Below are positions 53,612 to 62,531 of a stretch of DNA of 64,000 nt, one piece after another. Positions within the stretch are counted from its first letter, which is position 1. Each line of letters opens with the position of its first letter. The notes below the pieces were generated by a model that was given only the letters and a program-made list of their open reading frames with translations, was not told the DNA's origin and ran no database searches. Made by a program: the position numbers and the translations under genes. The stretch is from the NCBI GenBank assembly GCA_902790625.1, contig CADASP010000001.1, positions 124,001 to 188,000 on the forward strand, in the 5' to 3' direction. The stretch is from an uncultured Prevotellaceae bacterium (GTDB lineage: Bacteria; Bacteroidota; Bacteroidia; Bacteroidales; Bacteroidaceae).

Positions 53612-54260
53612 CAACTTTGATTCAAGAGAACGTCAAATAGGGCACCCTATGTTCAAAAGCGGAACAGAACTGCCAGGACGTGGATGCGTTTTCTTTGTGA
53701 AAGATATTGACAAAATGGCCATTTTACCCCTCCATAATTCAAAAATTCTGCGCGAGAAAACTTTTGGTCGAAAATTTTCGAATTTTGAGAGGGTTTGCTA
53801 AATAGTTGTCATTCAACCGATTGGACTGGATTTGGCGAAAAAAGGGCATCGCTGGCTTCAAAAAGTCAACGCCGAAAAAAAATTTGGCGTTGCCGTTTTA
53901 TTTTTTGGCGTGCTTACAAAACCGCGAAAAGGCACCAAATAGGGGCAAAAAACGTGCACAAAACCATGGTGTGTGTGCAAAATTTTGACTTTTCCCCCTC
54001 AGTTTTTCATCTGTCGAGGGATGAACAATGCTCCCGAACGGGCCTTTTTTGCTCCAGATTGCCTCGAATCCGTGAACAAATTTTGTTTTGAAAAATATTG
54101 ACATTCTTTCCGGTTGTTAGCCATCGGGTGTTCTATTTCGTAACAACTCAAAACCCTTTTCCCTGTTTTTCTTGTTTTTCCCTGTTTTTTTTAAATCTGA
54201 CTGAGCGGCATAGGTAATTCTTGTTAGAAAAACAGATAAAAACAAAAAATACAGATAAGT
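53612..54260 (+). mobile_element. Copy 3 of the 614-bp interspersed element (right end replaced)
   Basis: The left end CAACTTTGATTCAAGAGAAC is identical to copy 1. Co-linear with copy 1 to about 54190, after which it carries the ATCTGTATTTTTTG repeat (inverted) instead of the right terminal repeat. The minus-strand frame that is open in copy 1 has one stop codon here. The 53395-55171 gap also holds the repeats listed and an ATPase remnant. Confidence 0.6.
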
Positions 54261-54297
54261 AACAGTAAAAAATTAACTTCGGACGATTGTTATGAAC

Positions 54298-54575
54298 GTA
54301 TAAGCCCCGAAGGGGCGACAGAATATAGGCAGGGGCATCGCCCCTGTAAAAGCGTCCCCCACAAAATAGCCCCGGAGGGGCGACAGAAGGCGATGGTGAG
54401 CACCAATCGTCTGATGGTGAGCACCAATTATCCAACAGAGACCTCGCCCCTGTAAAAAAACCAAAAGATTGCCAGGATATTCCGTCGCCCCTCCGGGGCT
54501 TTTGTTCCCTTTGCTTTCACAGGGGCGATGCCCCTGCCTGTACTCCGTCGCCCCTCCGGGGCTTTCTGCTGCAAC
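54298..54575. repeat. Second GCCCCGGAGGGGC palindrome cluster
   Basis: Four to five units of the family at 23341-23790 (GCCCCTCCGGGGC and ACAGGGGCGATGCCCCTG hairpins, GATGGTGAGCACCAATCGTC direct repeat at 54396-54433) in mixed orientation. Confidence 0.8.
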
Positions 54576-54733
54576 TCCGTAGAGCATACAAATTGCATTC
54601 AGAGCTATTTTGTCCCCGCTCGACCTTAGGTTGCTTGCAAGGCAAGAATTATTTATTCATTACTAAAAAACCTTTCGTACTATACTCGGTTGAAAAGACG
54701 GTAGGTTGTTTTGAAGATTCCAGACGCTGAAGA

Positions 54734-54961
54734 TTACATCATCTCCCGCTTGAACCAAGTCTCAAAGAGCGGGTCGGCCATGTAAAGGCCTCCTTCCGTC
54801 TGCTCTATGATTTCCCTTTCTATGAGTGCAGCCTTCAGCTTTGCCAGATTTGAACGAGTGCCAAGATTGAAGCGGCTGGTGACCTCTCTCTTCCCGAAGT
54901 CATCGAATATACGAAGAATTGTCGAGGTGCGCAAATAAGAGGTACACCAAGTGGTGAACAT
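54734..54961 (-). pseudogene. C-terminal remnant of an AAA-type ATPase gene
   Basis: The frame encodes TSRFNLGTRSNLAKLKAAL then a winged-helix-like stretch and ends GLYMADPLFETWFKREMM. Bacteroidota AAA ATPases end this way after about 350-400 residues; here only about 60 residues remain, joined at the 5' side to a CACCAAGTGGTG repeat. Probably a truncated, non-functional copy. Confidence 0.55.
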
Positions 54962-55046
54962 TATTGTTTTTTAACCAATCACCTGATAAACAACGCGGTG
55001 ATGGGGGCGACGGAATGTTCACCAAGTGGTGTAACACCAAGTGGTG
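54945..55046. repeat. Three CACCAAGTGGTG repeats at the truncation point
   Basis: Identical 12-mers at 54945-54956, 55020-55031 and 55035-55046. The first lies where the ATPase frame stops matching. Confidence 0.75.
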
Positions 55047-55103
55047 AACAAATGGAAAACGGAGGCATGATGGCCGCTGTTCATCAAAAAGAAAGCGAAT
55101 CGC

Positions 55104-55134
55104 TTGGTGGTTTGCCATTTTGTTCGTATCTTTG
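55104..55134 (+). promoter_or_regulatory. Promoter of the DUF1460 gene
   Basis: TTG at 55104-55106 and TATCTTTG at 55127-55134, 20 bp apart, 37 bp before the chosen ATG at 55172. Confidence 0.6.
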
Positions 55135-55171
55135 CCGCCGACAAATGGAATCTACACATTATTATATATAT

Positions 55172-56140
55172 ATGAGACAAAACCAACACTCCTACTACGC
55201 TCATTATTGCCAAAAACCGTGTGCAGCCCTTCATCTCCCATCGAGGGGTGGGGCCGGAGCTGTGTCCCTGCTGCGAACCATCACCACCGTTCTGCCGAAG
55301 ACAGTCGTGGCGCTGCTGTTCTGGCTGTTGGCTATGCCCTCCATGGCCCAGCAGCCCCGCTGCCACTTCGAGGCCGCCGACAGCATCACCATCGAGAGGT
55401 TGCTGGCAAGCGGAGAGACCGACGTGCTCTACTACGCCCGCCAATTCCTGGGTCTGCCCTATGTGGCCCATACGCTGGAGCTATACCCCGACGATGAGCG
55501 GCTGGTGCTGAACACCCGCGAGCTCGACTGCACCACCTACGTCGACGTGGTGGTGGCGCTCACGCTGTGTGCACGCAGGGGCGAGACGTCGTTCTGGCAG
55601 TTTGTGCGCCAGTTGCACAGCCAGCGCTATTGGGATGGGGTGTGCAATGACTACACCAGTCGCATCCATTACTTCAGCGACTGGATTCGCGACAACAGCC
55701 GCCTGGGCTTTGTCGCCGAGGTGCAGCGGCCCAACCCGCCCTTCACCGCCGTGCAGAGGGTCAGCGTGGGCTATATGACCACCCACCCCGACGCCTATAT
55801 CTCGCTGGTGCGCCACCCAGAGTTTCTTCCTGCGATTGCGAAGCAAGAAGAAGACCTCACGGGGAAGATGTTCCGCTATATCCCCACGGCTAAGGTGAAG
55901 AACACCAAGCTGCTGCGACAGACGGTGCACGATGGCGACATCATCTGCATCGTCACATCAGCGACGGGGCTTGACATCGCCCATCTGGGCATTGCCGCAT
56001 GGCACGACGATGGTCTGCACATGATTCACGCCTGCTTCACTCACAAGATGGTGGAGGAGGATGCCGTCTGTCTGCACAAATACCTCAAGAACCGCAAGAA
56101 CGCGGAGGGCATCCGCATCGTCAGGCTGAACACGAAATAG
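55172..56140 (+). CDS. DUF1460 N-acetylmuramoyl-L-alanine amidase-like protein
   Basis: About 322 residues. The chosen ATG (MRQNQHSYYAHYCQ) follows the promoter; longer frames start upstream of it. Residues 13-22 (LHLPSRGGAGAVS) look like translated palindrome sequence, then comes a hydrophobic signal (VVALLFWLLAMPSMAQQ). The DUF1460 domain has LPYVAHTLE, the probable nucleophile Cys in LDCTTYVDVV and His in AHLGIAAW near the C-terminus. Solved relatives have an NlpC/P60-like fold and are thought to cleave cell-wall peptides. Confidence 0.85.
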   Translation: MRQNQHSYYAHYCQKPCAALHLPSRGGAGAVSLLRTITTVLPKTVVALLFWLLAMPSMAQQPRCHFEAADSITIERLLASGETDVLYYARQFLGLPYVAHTLELYPDDERLVLNTRELDCTTYVDVVVALTLCARRGETSFWQFVRQLHSQRYWDGVCNDYTSRIHYFSDWIRDNSRLGFVAEVQRPNPPFTAVQRVSVGYMTTHPDAYISLVRHPEFLPAIAKQEEDLTGKMFRYIPTAKVKNTKLLRQTVHDGDIICIVTSATGLDIAHLGIAAWHDDGLHMIHACFTHKMVEEDAVCLHKYLKNRKNAEGIRIVRLNTK

Positions 56141-56283
56141 GTGGCCCTCGGCGTGGTTCTTCTGTGGCGATGCTGCTCACGGCTCTGAGCGTCGCCTATG
56201 TTTCAAACGGCGTGCATTTTTATGCAAAGTGCCCCGTTTTGGTTGACAAAAAGTAAGGAAAGAAAGAAAAAAACAGTTTTTCT

Positions 56284-56314
56284 TTTGTTCTTTCCCCCTT
56301 AATTCGTAACTTTG
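56284..56314 (+). promoter_or_regulatory. Promoter upstream of korA
   Basis: TTTG at 56284-56287 and TAACTTTG at 56307-56314 are 19 bp apart, like the promoter at 141-171. A palindromic element (56360-56468) lies between this promoter and the start codon, so the korA leader would be about 280 bases and highly structured. Confidence 0.65.
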
Positions 56315-56359
56315 CAGCAACTTTTCGAACGGACGAAAGCAAATATGATTAATCATAGT

Positions 56360-56468
56360 TACAGACCCTACCCCTGCCCCTCCCCTTGATGGGAGGGGAG
56401 TGGCTACCGCCAATGGCATGCGCAGCAGTTCCCCTCCCTTCAAGGGGAGGGGCAGGGGTGGGGCCTGT
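56360..56468. repeat. Palindromic element in the korA leader
   Basis: Arms beginning ACAGACCCTACCCCTGCCC and its complement surround GTGGCTACCGCCAATGGCAT. Second copy of the 53498-53601 type. The rest of the 56141-56603 gap holds the promoter and a short CCCTCAAGGGC stretch near 56529. Confidence 0.85.
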
Positions 56469-56603
56469 AATTTATATGAAGCAATATTATCGTACAACGA
56501 AAGCAAACATGTGAAATAACGATACAGGCCCCGCCCTCAAGGGCAGGTCTGTCATCGTTGGTTATATAGAAGCAAATACAAATCATCATACAAAGAACAA
56601 GCT

Positions 56604-58529
56604 ATGGCTGTAAACGACAAAGACGCTTCGCACTGCGAAGGACAATTGGAAGTGAAAGAGCTCGACCAGGTGGTCGTGCGCTTCTCTGGCGACTCCGGCG
56701 ACGGCATGCAGCTGGCCGGCAACATCTTCTCTACTGTCAGTGCCACCGTGGGCAATGGCATCTCCACATTCCCCGACTATCCTGCCGACATCCGCGCCCC
56801 GCAAGGGTCGCTGACGGGTGTCTCGGGCTTCCAGGTGCACATCGGCGCCGGACGGGTGTACACACCAGGCGACCTCTGCGACGTGCTGGTGGCCATGAAC
56901 GCCGCCGCGCTGAAGACGCAGCTGCGCTATGCCAAGCCCCAGGCCACCATCATCATCGACACCGACGCCTTCGGACCGAAAGACCTGGAGAAGGCACAGT
57001 TTAAGACCCCTGACTATCTGGGCGAGATGGGCATCGACCCCGACCGCGTGGTCAGCTGCCCCATGACGCAGATGGTGAAAGACTGTTTGAAGGACACGGG
57101 CATGGACAACAAGGCCATGCTGAAGTGCCGCAACATGTTTGCCCTGGGATTGGTGTGCTGGCTCTTCAATCGCGACTTGGAGCTGGTGAACAATTTCCTT
57201 CGTGAAAAATTTGCCAAGAAGCCCGCCATCGCCGAGGCCAACATCAAGGTGATTGAGGCCGGCTTCGACTACGGTCATAATACCCACGCCTCGGTGCCCG
57301 CCACCTATCGCATAGAATCGAAGCAGAAGGAGCCGGGCCGCTATATGGACATCACGGGCAACAAGGCCACCTCGTATGGCCTCATCGCCGCCGCCGAGCG
57401 TGCCGGACTGCGCCTCTACTTGGGCAGCTATCCCATCACGCCCGCCACCGACATCTTGCACGAGCTGTCGAAGCACAAGTCGTGCGGCGTCATCACCGTG
57501 CAGTGCGAGGACGAGATCAGCGGTGCCGCCTCGGCCGTGGGCGCCAGCTTCGCCGGAGCACTGGCTGCCACCAGCACCTCTGGCCCCGGCATCTGCCTGA
57601 AGAGCGAGGCCATGAACCTGGCCGTCATCGACGAGCTGCCGCTGGTGATCATCGACGTGCAGCGCGGCGGTCCCTCGACGGGTCTGCCCACGAAGAGCGA
57701 GCAGACCGACCTGCTGCAGGTGCTCTACGGACGCAACGGCGAGAGTCCTATGCCCGTCATCGCCGCCACCAGTCCCACCGACTGCTTCTATGCCGCCTAC
57801 GATGCCGCCCGCATCGCCCTGGAGCACCTGACGCCTGTGGTGCTGCTCACCGACGCCTTCGTGGCCAACGGTAGCGGCGCCTTCAAGTTGCCCACCAGCA
57901 TGGACGAGCTGCCGGAGATTCACCCCCACTATGTGACACCAGAGATGAAGGGCCACTACACCCCCTACTTCCGCGACGAGGAGACGAAGGTGCGCTACTG
58001 GGCCATCCCCGGACAGGAGGGCTACACCCACATCCTGGGCGGACTGGAGAAAGACGGACGCACGGGTGCCATCAGCACCGACCCTGAGAACCACGACGAG
58101 ATGTGCCGTCTGCGTGCCGAGAAGGTGGCCCGCATCCCCGTGCCCGACCTCGTGGTGGAGGGCGACAAGGACGATGCCGACCTGCTCATCGTGGGCTTCG
58201 GCAGCACCTATGGCCATCTCTACAGCGCCATGGAGGAGCTTCGCCGCGAGGGTCATCGCGTGGCCTTGGCACAGTTCCGCTACATCAACCCGCTGCCCAA
58301 GAACACCGCCAGCGTGCTGGGCAACTACAAGAACGTGGTAGTGGCCGAACAGAACCTGGGTCAGCTGGCCGCCTACCTGCGCTCGAAGGTCGACAACTTC
58401 ACCCCCCATCAGTTCAACCAGGTGAAGGGCCAACCCTTCGTGGTGAGCGAACTGGTAGCGGCGTTCGAGGAGATACTCGAACCACGTCGCACACGAATCG
58501 CCGAGGTGAATCTGACGATGGGAGAGTAA
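56604..58529 (+). CDS. korA: 2-oxoacid:ferredoxin oxidoreductase subunit alpha (KorA)
   Basis: A 641-residue fused gamma-alpha subunit. N-terminal gamma domain (residues about 22-200) begins VVVRFSGDSGDGMQLAGN. The alpha domain begins at about 245 (ITGNKATSYGLIAAAERAGL) and contains YPITPATDILHEL, CEDEISGAASAVGASFAGA and TSTSGPGICLKSEAM. With KorB it converts 2-oxoglutarate (or related 2-oxoacids) and CoA to the acyl-CoA, reducing ferredoxin. The stop codon is 4 bp before the left repeat of the DUF559 cassette. No separate ferredoxin-like delta subunit is nearby, as usual in Bacteroidota. Confidence 0.92.
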   Translation: MAVNDKDASHCEGQLEVKELDQVVVRFSGDSGDGMQLAGNIFSTVSATVGNGISTFPDYPADIRAPQGSLTGVSGFQVHIGAGRVYTPGDLCDVLVAMNAAALKTQLRYAKPQATIIIDTDAFGPKDLEKAQFKTPDYLGEMGIDPDRVVSCPMTQMVKDCLKDTGMDNKAMLKCRNMFALGLVCWLFNRDLELVNNFLREKFAKKPAIAEANIKVIEAGFDYGHNTHASVPATYRIESKQKEPGRYMDITGNKATSYGLIAAAERAGLRLYLGSYPITPATDILHELSKHKSCGVITVQCEDEISGAASAVGASFAGALAATSTSGPGICLKSEAMNLAVIDELPLVIIDVQRGGPSTGLPTKSEQTDLLQVLYGRNGESPMPVIAATSPTDCFYAAYDAARIALEHLTPVVLLTDAFVANGSGAFKLPTSMDELPEIHPHYVTPEMKGHYTPYFRDEETKVRYWAIPGQEGYTHILGGLEKDGRTGAISTDPENHDEMCRLRAEKVARIPVPDLVVEGDKDDADLLIVGFGSTYGHLYSAMEELRREGHRVALAQFRYINPLPKNTASVLGNYKNVVVAEQNLGQLAAYLRSKVDNFTPHQFNQVKGQPFVVSELVAAFEEILEPRRTRIAEVNLTMGE

Positions 58530-58533
58530 AAGA

Positions 58534-59002
58534 AGGCCCCCCATTCTGCCCCCGAGGGGGCAACAATAGTTTTGCGAGCAATGGCATACGACTATCAGAC
58601 GGCCGACCCGATGCTATACTTGAAGCTTAGGGAACTTGCCCATCACAATAGGAATAATCCAACAGAAGCAGAACAGCTTCTTTGGTATTACCTGAGAGCA
58701 AATGCCCTGGGATTTCCTTTCAAGCGCCAGCATATCATAGGTGACTATATCGTCGACTTCGTCAGTATACCCACAAAACTAATTGTAGAGCTGGATGGGG
58801 GATATCATCAAGAGGAGAATCAGCAGATGGCTGATGCACAGCGTACAGAGTGGCTGGAGAGCAAAGGCTATCGCGTGTTAAGATTTTCAAATGAAGAATT
58901 ATTCCAAAATATCAATCAAGTGTTAGAAACCATAAAAAATCATCTATATGAATAATATGGTACAAACTAATGTAGCCCCCTCGGGGGCAGAAGGGGGGGC
59001 CT
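58534..59002 (+). mobile_element. DUF559 cassette bounded by 28-bp terminal inverted repeats
   Basis: Left repeat 58534-58561 and right repeat 58975-59002 are inverted and identical at 27 of 28 positions (AGGCCCCCCATTCTGCCCCC..., with a CCCCCGAGGGGG hairpin at the inner end). Total 469 bp with one gene (58581-58955). The inner left sequence AACAATAGTTTTG recurs in the sufS element. The right repeat runs into the korB coding sequence. Confidence 0.75.
58581..58955 (+). CDS. DUF559 endonuclease-like protein
   Basis: A 124-residue protein of the DUF559 (Vsr/PD-(D/E)XK-like) family. Typical elements are ARELAHHNRNNPTEAEQLLW-like opening (LRELAHHNRNNPTEAE), LWYYLRANALGF, FKRQHIIGDYIVDFV with a catalytic-type Asp, and LIVELDGGYHQEE with the E-x-D-G-x-x-H core, then RTEWLESKGYRVLRF. 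The nuclease residues look intact. Codon use is much more AT-rich than korA or korB. ATG 58581 chosen; a TTG at 58572 is in frame. Its stop overlaps the korB start by 8 bp, so korB is probably translated by coupling. Confidence 0.88.
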   Translation: MAYDYQTADPMLYLKLRELAHHNRNNPTEAEQLLWYYLRANALGFPFKRQHIIGDYIVDFVSIPTKLIVELDGGYHQEENQQMADAQRTEWLESKGYRVLRFSNEELFQNINQVLETIKNHLYE

Positions 59003-60003
59003 GGGGGGCTTCCGATTATAAGAAGGGACAGCCGCGTTGGTGTCCGGGTTGTGGTGACCACTTCTTCCTGGCTTCGCTCCACAAGGCGATGGCCGAGACG
59101 GGTGTGGCGCCCCACGAGATGGCCGTCATCAGCGGCATCGGTTGTTCGAGCCGTCTGCCCTATTATGTCAACACCTACGCCATGCAGACCATCCACGGTC
59201 GTGCAGCCGCCATCGCCACGGGTGCCAAGGTGGCCAACCCCAAGCTGTGCATCTGGCAGATCAGCGGCGACGGCGACGGCCTGGCCATCGGCGGCAACCA
59301 CTTCATCCATGCCAATCGGCGCAACATCGATATCAACATCATCCTGCTCAACAACCGCATCTACGGCCTGACGAAAGGACAGTATTCGCCCACGTCGCCT
59401 CGTGGCTTCGTGAGCAAGAGCAGCCCCTACGGCACGGTGGAAGACCCGTTCCGTCCGGCTGAGCTGTGCTTCGGTGCCCGCGGCCATTTCTTCGCCCGCT
59501 GCGTGGCCACCGATGCCAAGGGCAGCGTGGAGGTGCTGAAGGCCGCCTACGAGCACAAAGGAGCCTCGGTGACCGAGGTGCTGCAGAACTGCGTCATCTT
59601 CAACGACCACTGCCACGACGTGGTGTATAACAACGAAGGCCGACGCAAGAACGCCATCTACGTGCGCCACGGCGAGAAGCTCGTCTTTGGCGAGAACAAC
59701 GAGTACGGACTGGTGCAGCAGGGCTTCGGCCTGAAGGTGGTGGAGATAGGCAAGGACGGCTACACGCTCGACGACGTGCTCACCCACGATGCCCATTGCG
59801 AGGACAACACCCTGCAGCTGAAGCTTGCCATGATGAGTCCCGAGGATGGGTTCCCCATCGCCCTCGGCGTCATCCGCGACGTGGAGGCTCCCACCTACGA
59901 CGAGGCCGTGCACCAGCAGTTGGCCGAGGTGTCGGCGCAGAAGAAGTACCACAACTTCATGGAGCTGCTCGAGACCAACGACACGTGGGAGGTGAAGAGT
60001 TAA
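58948..60003 (+). CDS. korB: 2-oxoacid:ferredoxin oxidoreductase subunit beta (KorB) with element-derived N-terminus
   Basis: A 351-residue thiamine-diphosphate subunit. RWCPGCGDH near residue 30, GIGCSSRLPYY, GDGDGLAIGGNHFIHANRRN and NNRIYGLTKGQYSPTS (TPP/Mg binding) are normal. The first 24 codons come from the DUF559 cassette: the start ATG is inside it, and APSGAEGGAWGAS is the translated right inverted repeat. Usual family members start just before DYKKGQPRWCPGCG. Works with KorA. Confidence 0.92.
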   Translation: MNNMVQTNVAPSGAEGGAWGASDYKKGQPRWCPGCGDHFFLASLHKAMAETGVAPHEMAVISGIGCSSRLPYYVNTYAMQTIHGRAAAIATGAKVANPKLCIWQISGDGDGLAIGGNHFIHANRRNIDINIILLNNRIYGLTKGQYSPTSPRGFVSKSSPYGTVEDPFRPAELCFGARGHFFARCVATDAKGSVEVLKAAYEHKGASVTEVLQNCVIFNDHCHDVVYNNEGRRKNAIYVRHGEKLVFGENNEYGLVQQGFGLKVVEIGKDGYTLDDVLTHDAHCEDNTLQLKLAMMSPEDGFPIALGVIRDVEAPTYDEAVHQQLAEVSAQKKYHNFMELLETNDTWEVKS

Positions 60004-60048
60004 GCGTTGCATCCCTCAACGCTAAACCCAGTGTACTCTTAACTTAAC

Positions 60049-61518
60049 ATGGAGGAGAAAGAGAAGAACGACAATGAGCTGGTGCGCCGCATAGCGGAGC
60101 AGAAGTACCAGTTTGGCTTCACCACCGACATCAGCACCGAGGTCATCGACAAGGGGCTGAACGAGGACGTGGTGCGCCTCATTTCGCAGAAGAAAGGTGA
60201 GCCAGAGTGGATGCTCGACTTCCGCTTGCGTGCCTTCCGCTACTGGCGCGAGCAGCAGGAGCCTACCTGGGGTCACGTTCATGTGCCAAAGGTGGACTAT
60301 CAGGCCATCAGCTACTATGCGAATCCGCTGAAGAAAAAAGCCCCCCTTTCGCCCCCCGAGGGGGGCACGATAGACCCCAAGCTCGTAGAAACCTTCGACA
60401 AGCTGGGCATTCCCTTGGAGGAGCGGCTGGCGCTGAGCGGCAACACCGCCGTGGATGCCATCATGGACTCGGTGAGCGTGAAGACAACCTTCAAGGAGAA
60501 GCTGCGCGAGAAGGGCGTCATCTTCTGCAGTATCGGTGACGCCATCAAGGAGCACCCCGACCTGGTGCGACAGTATTTGGGCACCGTGGTGCCCTATCGC
60601 GACAACTTCTATGCCGCGCTCAACAGTGCCGTCTTCAGCGATGGCTCCTTCGTCTATATCCCCCGTGGCGTGCGCTGCCCCATGGAGCTGAGCAGCTATT
60701 TCCGCATCAACGCCCGCAACACGGGACAGTTTGAGCGCACCCTCATCATTGCCGACGACGACAGCTACGTGAGCTACCTTGAAGGCTGCACCGCCCCCAT
60801 GCGCGACGAGAACCAGCTGCATGCCGCCATCGTGGAAATCATTGTGAAGGAGCGCGCCGAAGTGAAATACTCCACCGTGCAGAACTGGTACCCTGGCGAC
60901 GAACAGGGTAGGGGAGGCGTGCTCAACTTGGTGACGAAGCGTGGACTGCTGGCCGGCACGGACTCAAAACTGTCGTGGACGCAGGTGGAGACGGGCAGCG
61001 CCATCACCTGGAAGTATCCCTCGTGCATCCTGAAGGGCGACGGCTCGCAAGCCGAGTTCTACAGCGTGGCCGTGACGAACAACTACCAGGAGGCCGACAC
61101 AGGCACGAAGATGATTCACTTGGGGCGCAACACGAAGAGCACCATCATCTCGAAAGGCATATCGGCGGGCCACTCGCAGAACAGCTACCGTGGACTGGTG
61201 CGTGCCGCCGCCACCGCCGACGGCGCCCGCAACTACTCCAGTTGCGACTCACTGCTCTTGGGCAGCAACTGCGGCGCCCACACCTTCCCCTATATCGACG
61301 CTCAGAACCCCACCGCCATCTTCGAGCATGAGGCCACCACCAGCAAAATCAGCGAGGAGCAGCTGTTCTACTGTCAGCAGCGCGGCATCCCCACCGAGCA
61401 GGCCGTGGGACTCATCGTCAACGGCTATGCCAAGGAGGTGCTGCAGAAGCTGCCAATGGAGTTTGCCGTGGAGGCGCAGAAGCTCCTCTCGGTGTCGCTC
61501 GAAGGCACAGTGGGATAA
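60049..61518 (+). CDS. sufB: Fe-S cluster assembly scaffold SufB
   Basis: A 489-residue SufB. Landmarks are [44 protein letters not shown] and C-terminal [20 protein letters not shown] with the conserved Cys and Glu of the SufBCD scaffold. Residues about 97-108 ([13 protein letters not shown]) are encoded by a half copy of the sufS/DUF559 element. sufC and sufD do not follow; the next gene is an aquaporin. It starts 45 bp after korB, so it may ride on the korAB transcript. Confidence 0.94.
   Translation: MEEKEKNDNELVRRIAEQKYQFGFTTDISTEVIDKGLNEDVVRLISQKKGEPEWMLDFRLRAFRYWREQQEPTWGHVHVPKVDYQAISYYANPLKKKAPLSPPEGGTIDPKLVETFDKLGIPLEERLALSGNTAVDAIMDSVSVKTTFKEKLREKGVIFCSIGDAIKEHPDLVRQYLGTVVPYRDNFYAALNSAVFSDGSFVYIPRGVRCPMELSSYFRINARNTGQFERTLIIADDDSYVSYLEGCTAPMRDENQLHAAIVEIIVKERAEVKYSTVQNWYPGDEQGRGGVLNLVTKRGLLAGTDSKLSWTQVETGSAITWKYPSCILKGDGSQAEFYSVAVTNNYQEADTGTKMIHLGRNTKSTIISKGISAGHSQNSYRGLVRAAATADGARNYSSCDSLLLGSNCGAHTFPYIDAQNPTAIFEHEATTSKISEEQLFYCQQRGIPTEQAVGLIVNGYAKEVLQKLPMEFAVEAQKLLSVSLEGTVG
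60338..60373 (+). repeat. Half element (single inverted-repeat arm) in frame inside sufB
   Basis: AAGCCCCCCTTTCGCCCCCC continuing to GGGGGGC (60338-60366) then ACGATAG is identical to the left arm and inner edge of the sufS element (40175-40210). The other arm is absent. Confidence 0.8.
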
Positions 61519-61636
61519 GCGGCCTACGGCCTAAATGAAAATGAATAATGAATAATGAGAAAGGAAAAAGAGGAATGAGGATTTTTCCCTATAATTATTA
61601 AACCTTATTTTATTAACCAAAACAACAAAAAGTAAA

Positions 61637-62314
61637 ATGAAAAAGTATCTTGCAGAACTCGTGGGAACGTTCACACTGACGTTCCTGGGCTGCGGCGCCG
61701 CCGTGGCTCTGGGCTGTGGTAGCGACACAGCCAGCATCGTGGGCACCGCCCTGGCATTCGGACTCGCCGTTGTGGCCATGGCCTACACCATCGGTGGCAT
61801 CAGTGGTTGCCACATCAACCCCGCCATCACCCTGGGTTGCTTCCTTACTGGCCGCATGAACGCCAAGGACTGCGGCATGTACATGGTGTTCCAGGTCATC
61901 GGCGCCATCTTGGCTGCCGCCCTGCTGAGCGCCATCGTGAGTTCGGCTGAGCCCAGTGCTGTCATCACCACCGCCACGGGTGCCAACGCCTGCGGCTATG
62001 GCGTCACCAACGGACTGTTGGTCGAGATTGTCCTCACCATGCTCTTCGTGCTCGTGGTGCTGGGTGCCACCTCGAAGACCAATGGTGCCACCAACAACTT
62101 CGCCGGACTGGCCATCGGCCTCAGCTTGGTTCTCATCCATCTGGTGGGCATCCACTTCACTGGCACCAGCGTGAACCCCGCCCGTAGCATTGGTCCCGCC
62201 CTCTTCGAGGGAGGACAAGCCCTGAGCCAGCTCTGGGTGTTCATCGTTGGCCCGTTTGTAGGTGGCGCTCTGGCAGCAGGTGTGTGGAAGTGCATCCACC
62301 CCGCCAAGAACTAA
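61637..62314 (+). CDS. Aquaporin Z-like MIP channel
   Basis: A 225-residue membrane channel with six hydrophobic helices and both NPA motifs: GCHINPAIT (61-63) and SVNPARS (about 181-183) followed by GPALFEGG. Small size and HINPA context favour a water channel (AqpZ type) over a glycerol facilitator. The start is preceded by an AT-rich stretch without SD; it lies 118 bp after sufB. Confidence 0.92.
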   Translation: MKKYLAELVGTFTLTFLGCGAAVALGCGSDTASIVGTALAFGLAVVAMAYTIGGISGCHINPAITLGCFLTGRMNAKDCGMYMVFQVIGAILAAALLSAIVSSAEPSAVITTATGANACGYGVTNGLLVEIVLTMLFVLVVLGATSKTNGATNNFAGLAIGLSLVLIHLVGIHFTGTSVNPARSIGPALFEGGQALSQLWVFIVGPFVGGALAAGVWKCIHPAKN

Positions 62315-62392
62315 TTCCTTTGGCACTGTGACAACGCTCAGTTGTCGGCCCAAACAGCACGTCGCATAGCCGTCAAGGCTGCGGTACAAATA

Positions 62393-62444
62393 ATCACAGG
62401 AACCACAGAATGCATCCGCATGGCATCTCTGTGGTTTCTGTGAT
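62393..62444. terminator. Hairpin between the aquaporin gene and the convergent secreted-protein gene
   Basis: ATCACAGGAACCACAGA (62393-62409) pairs with TCTGTGGTTTCTGTGAT (62428-62444), followed by AAAAACC. A second hairpin (CCACCGC/GCGGTGG) follows at about 62450-62479. Probably ends both convergent transcripts; no long T run, so not certain. Confidence 0.45.
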
Positions 62445-62531
62445 AAAAACCACCGCCGACTCTCACGAGCCAGCGGTGGCAGAAATTAGCGATTAAAATA
62501 AACTTTGGAAAATATGAAACATCAGACTAAT

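Noticed and set aside
53795..54091. 98-codon plus-strand ORF in element copy 3
   Set aside because: Open also in part in other copies but not starting with a consistent codon; composition follows the noncoding element.
56586..58544. 652-codon frame opposite korA
   Set aside because: Antisense shadow; korA has intact motifs and a promoter.
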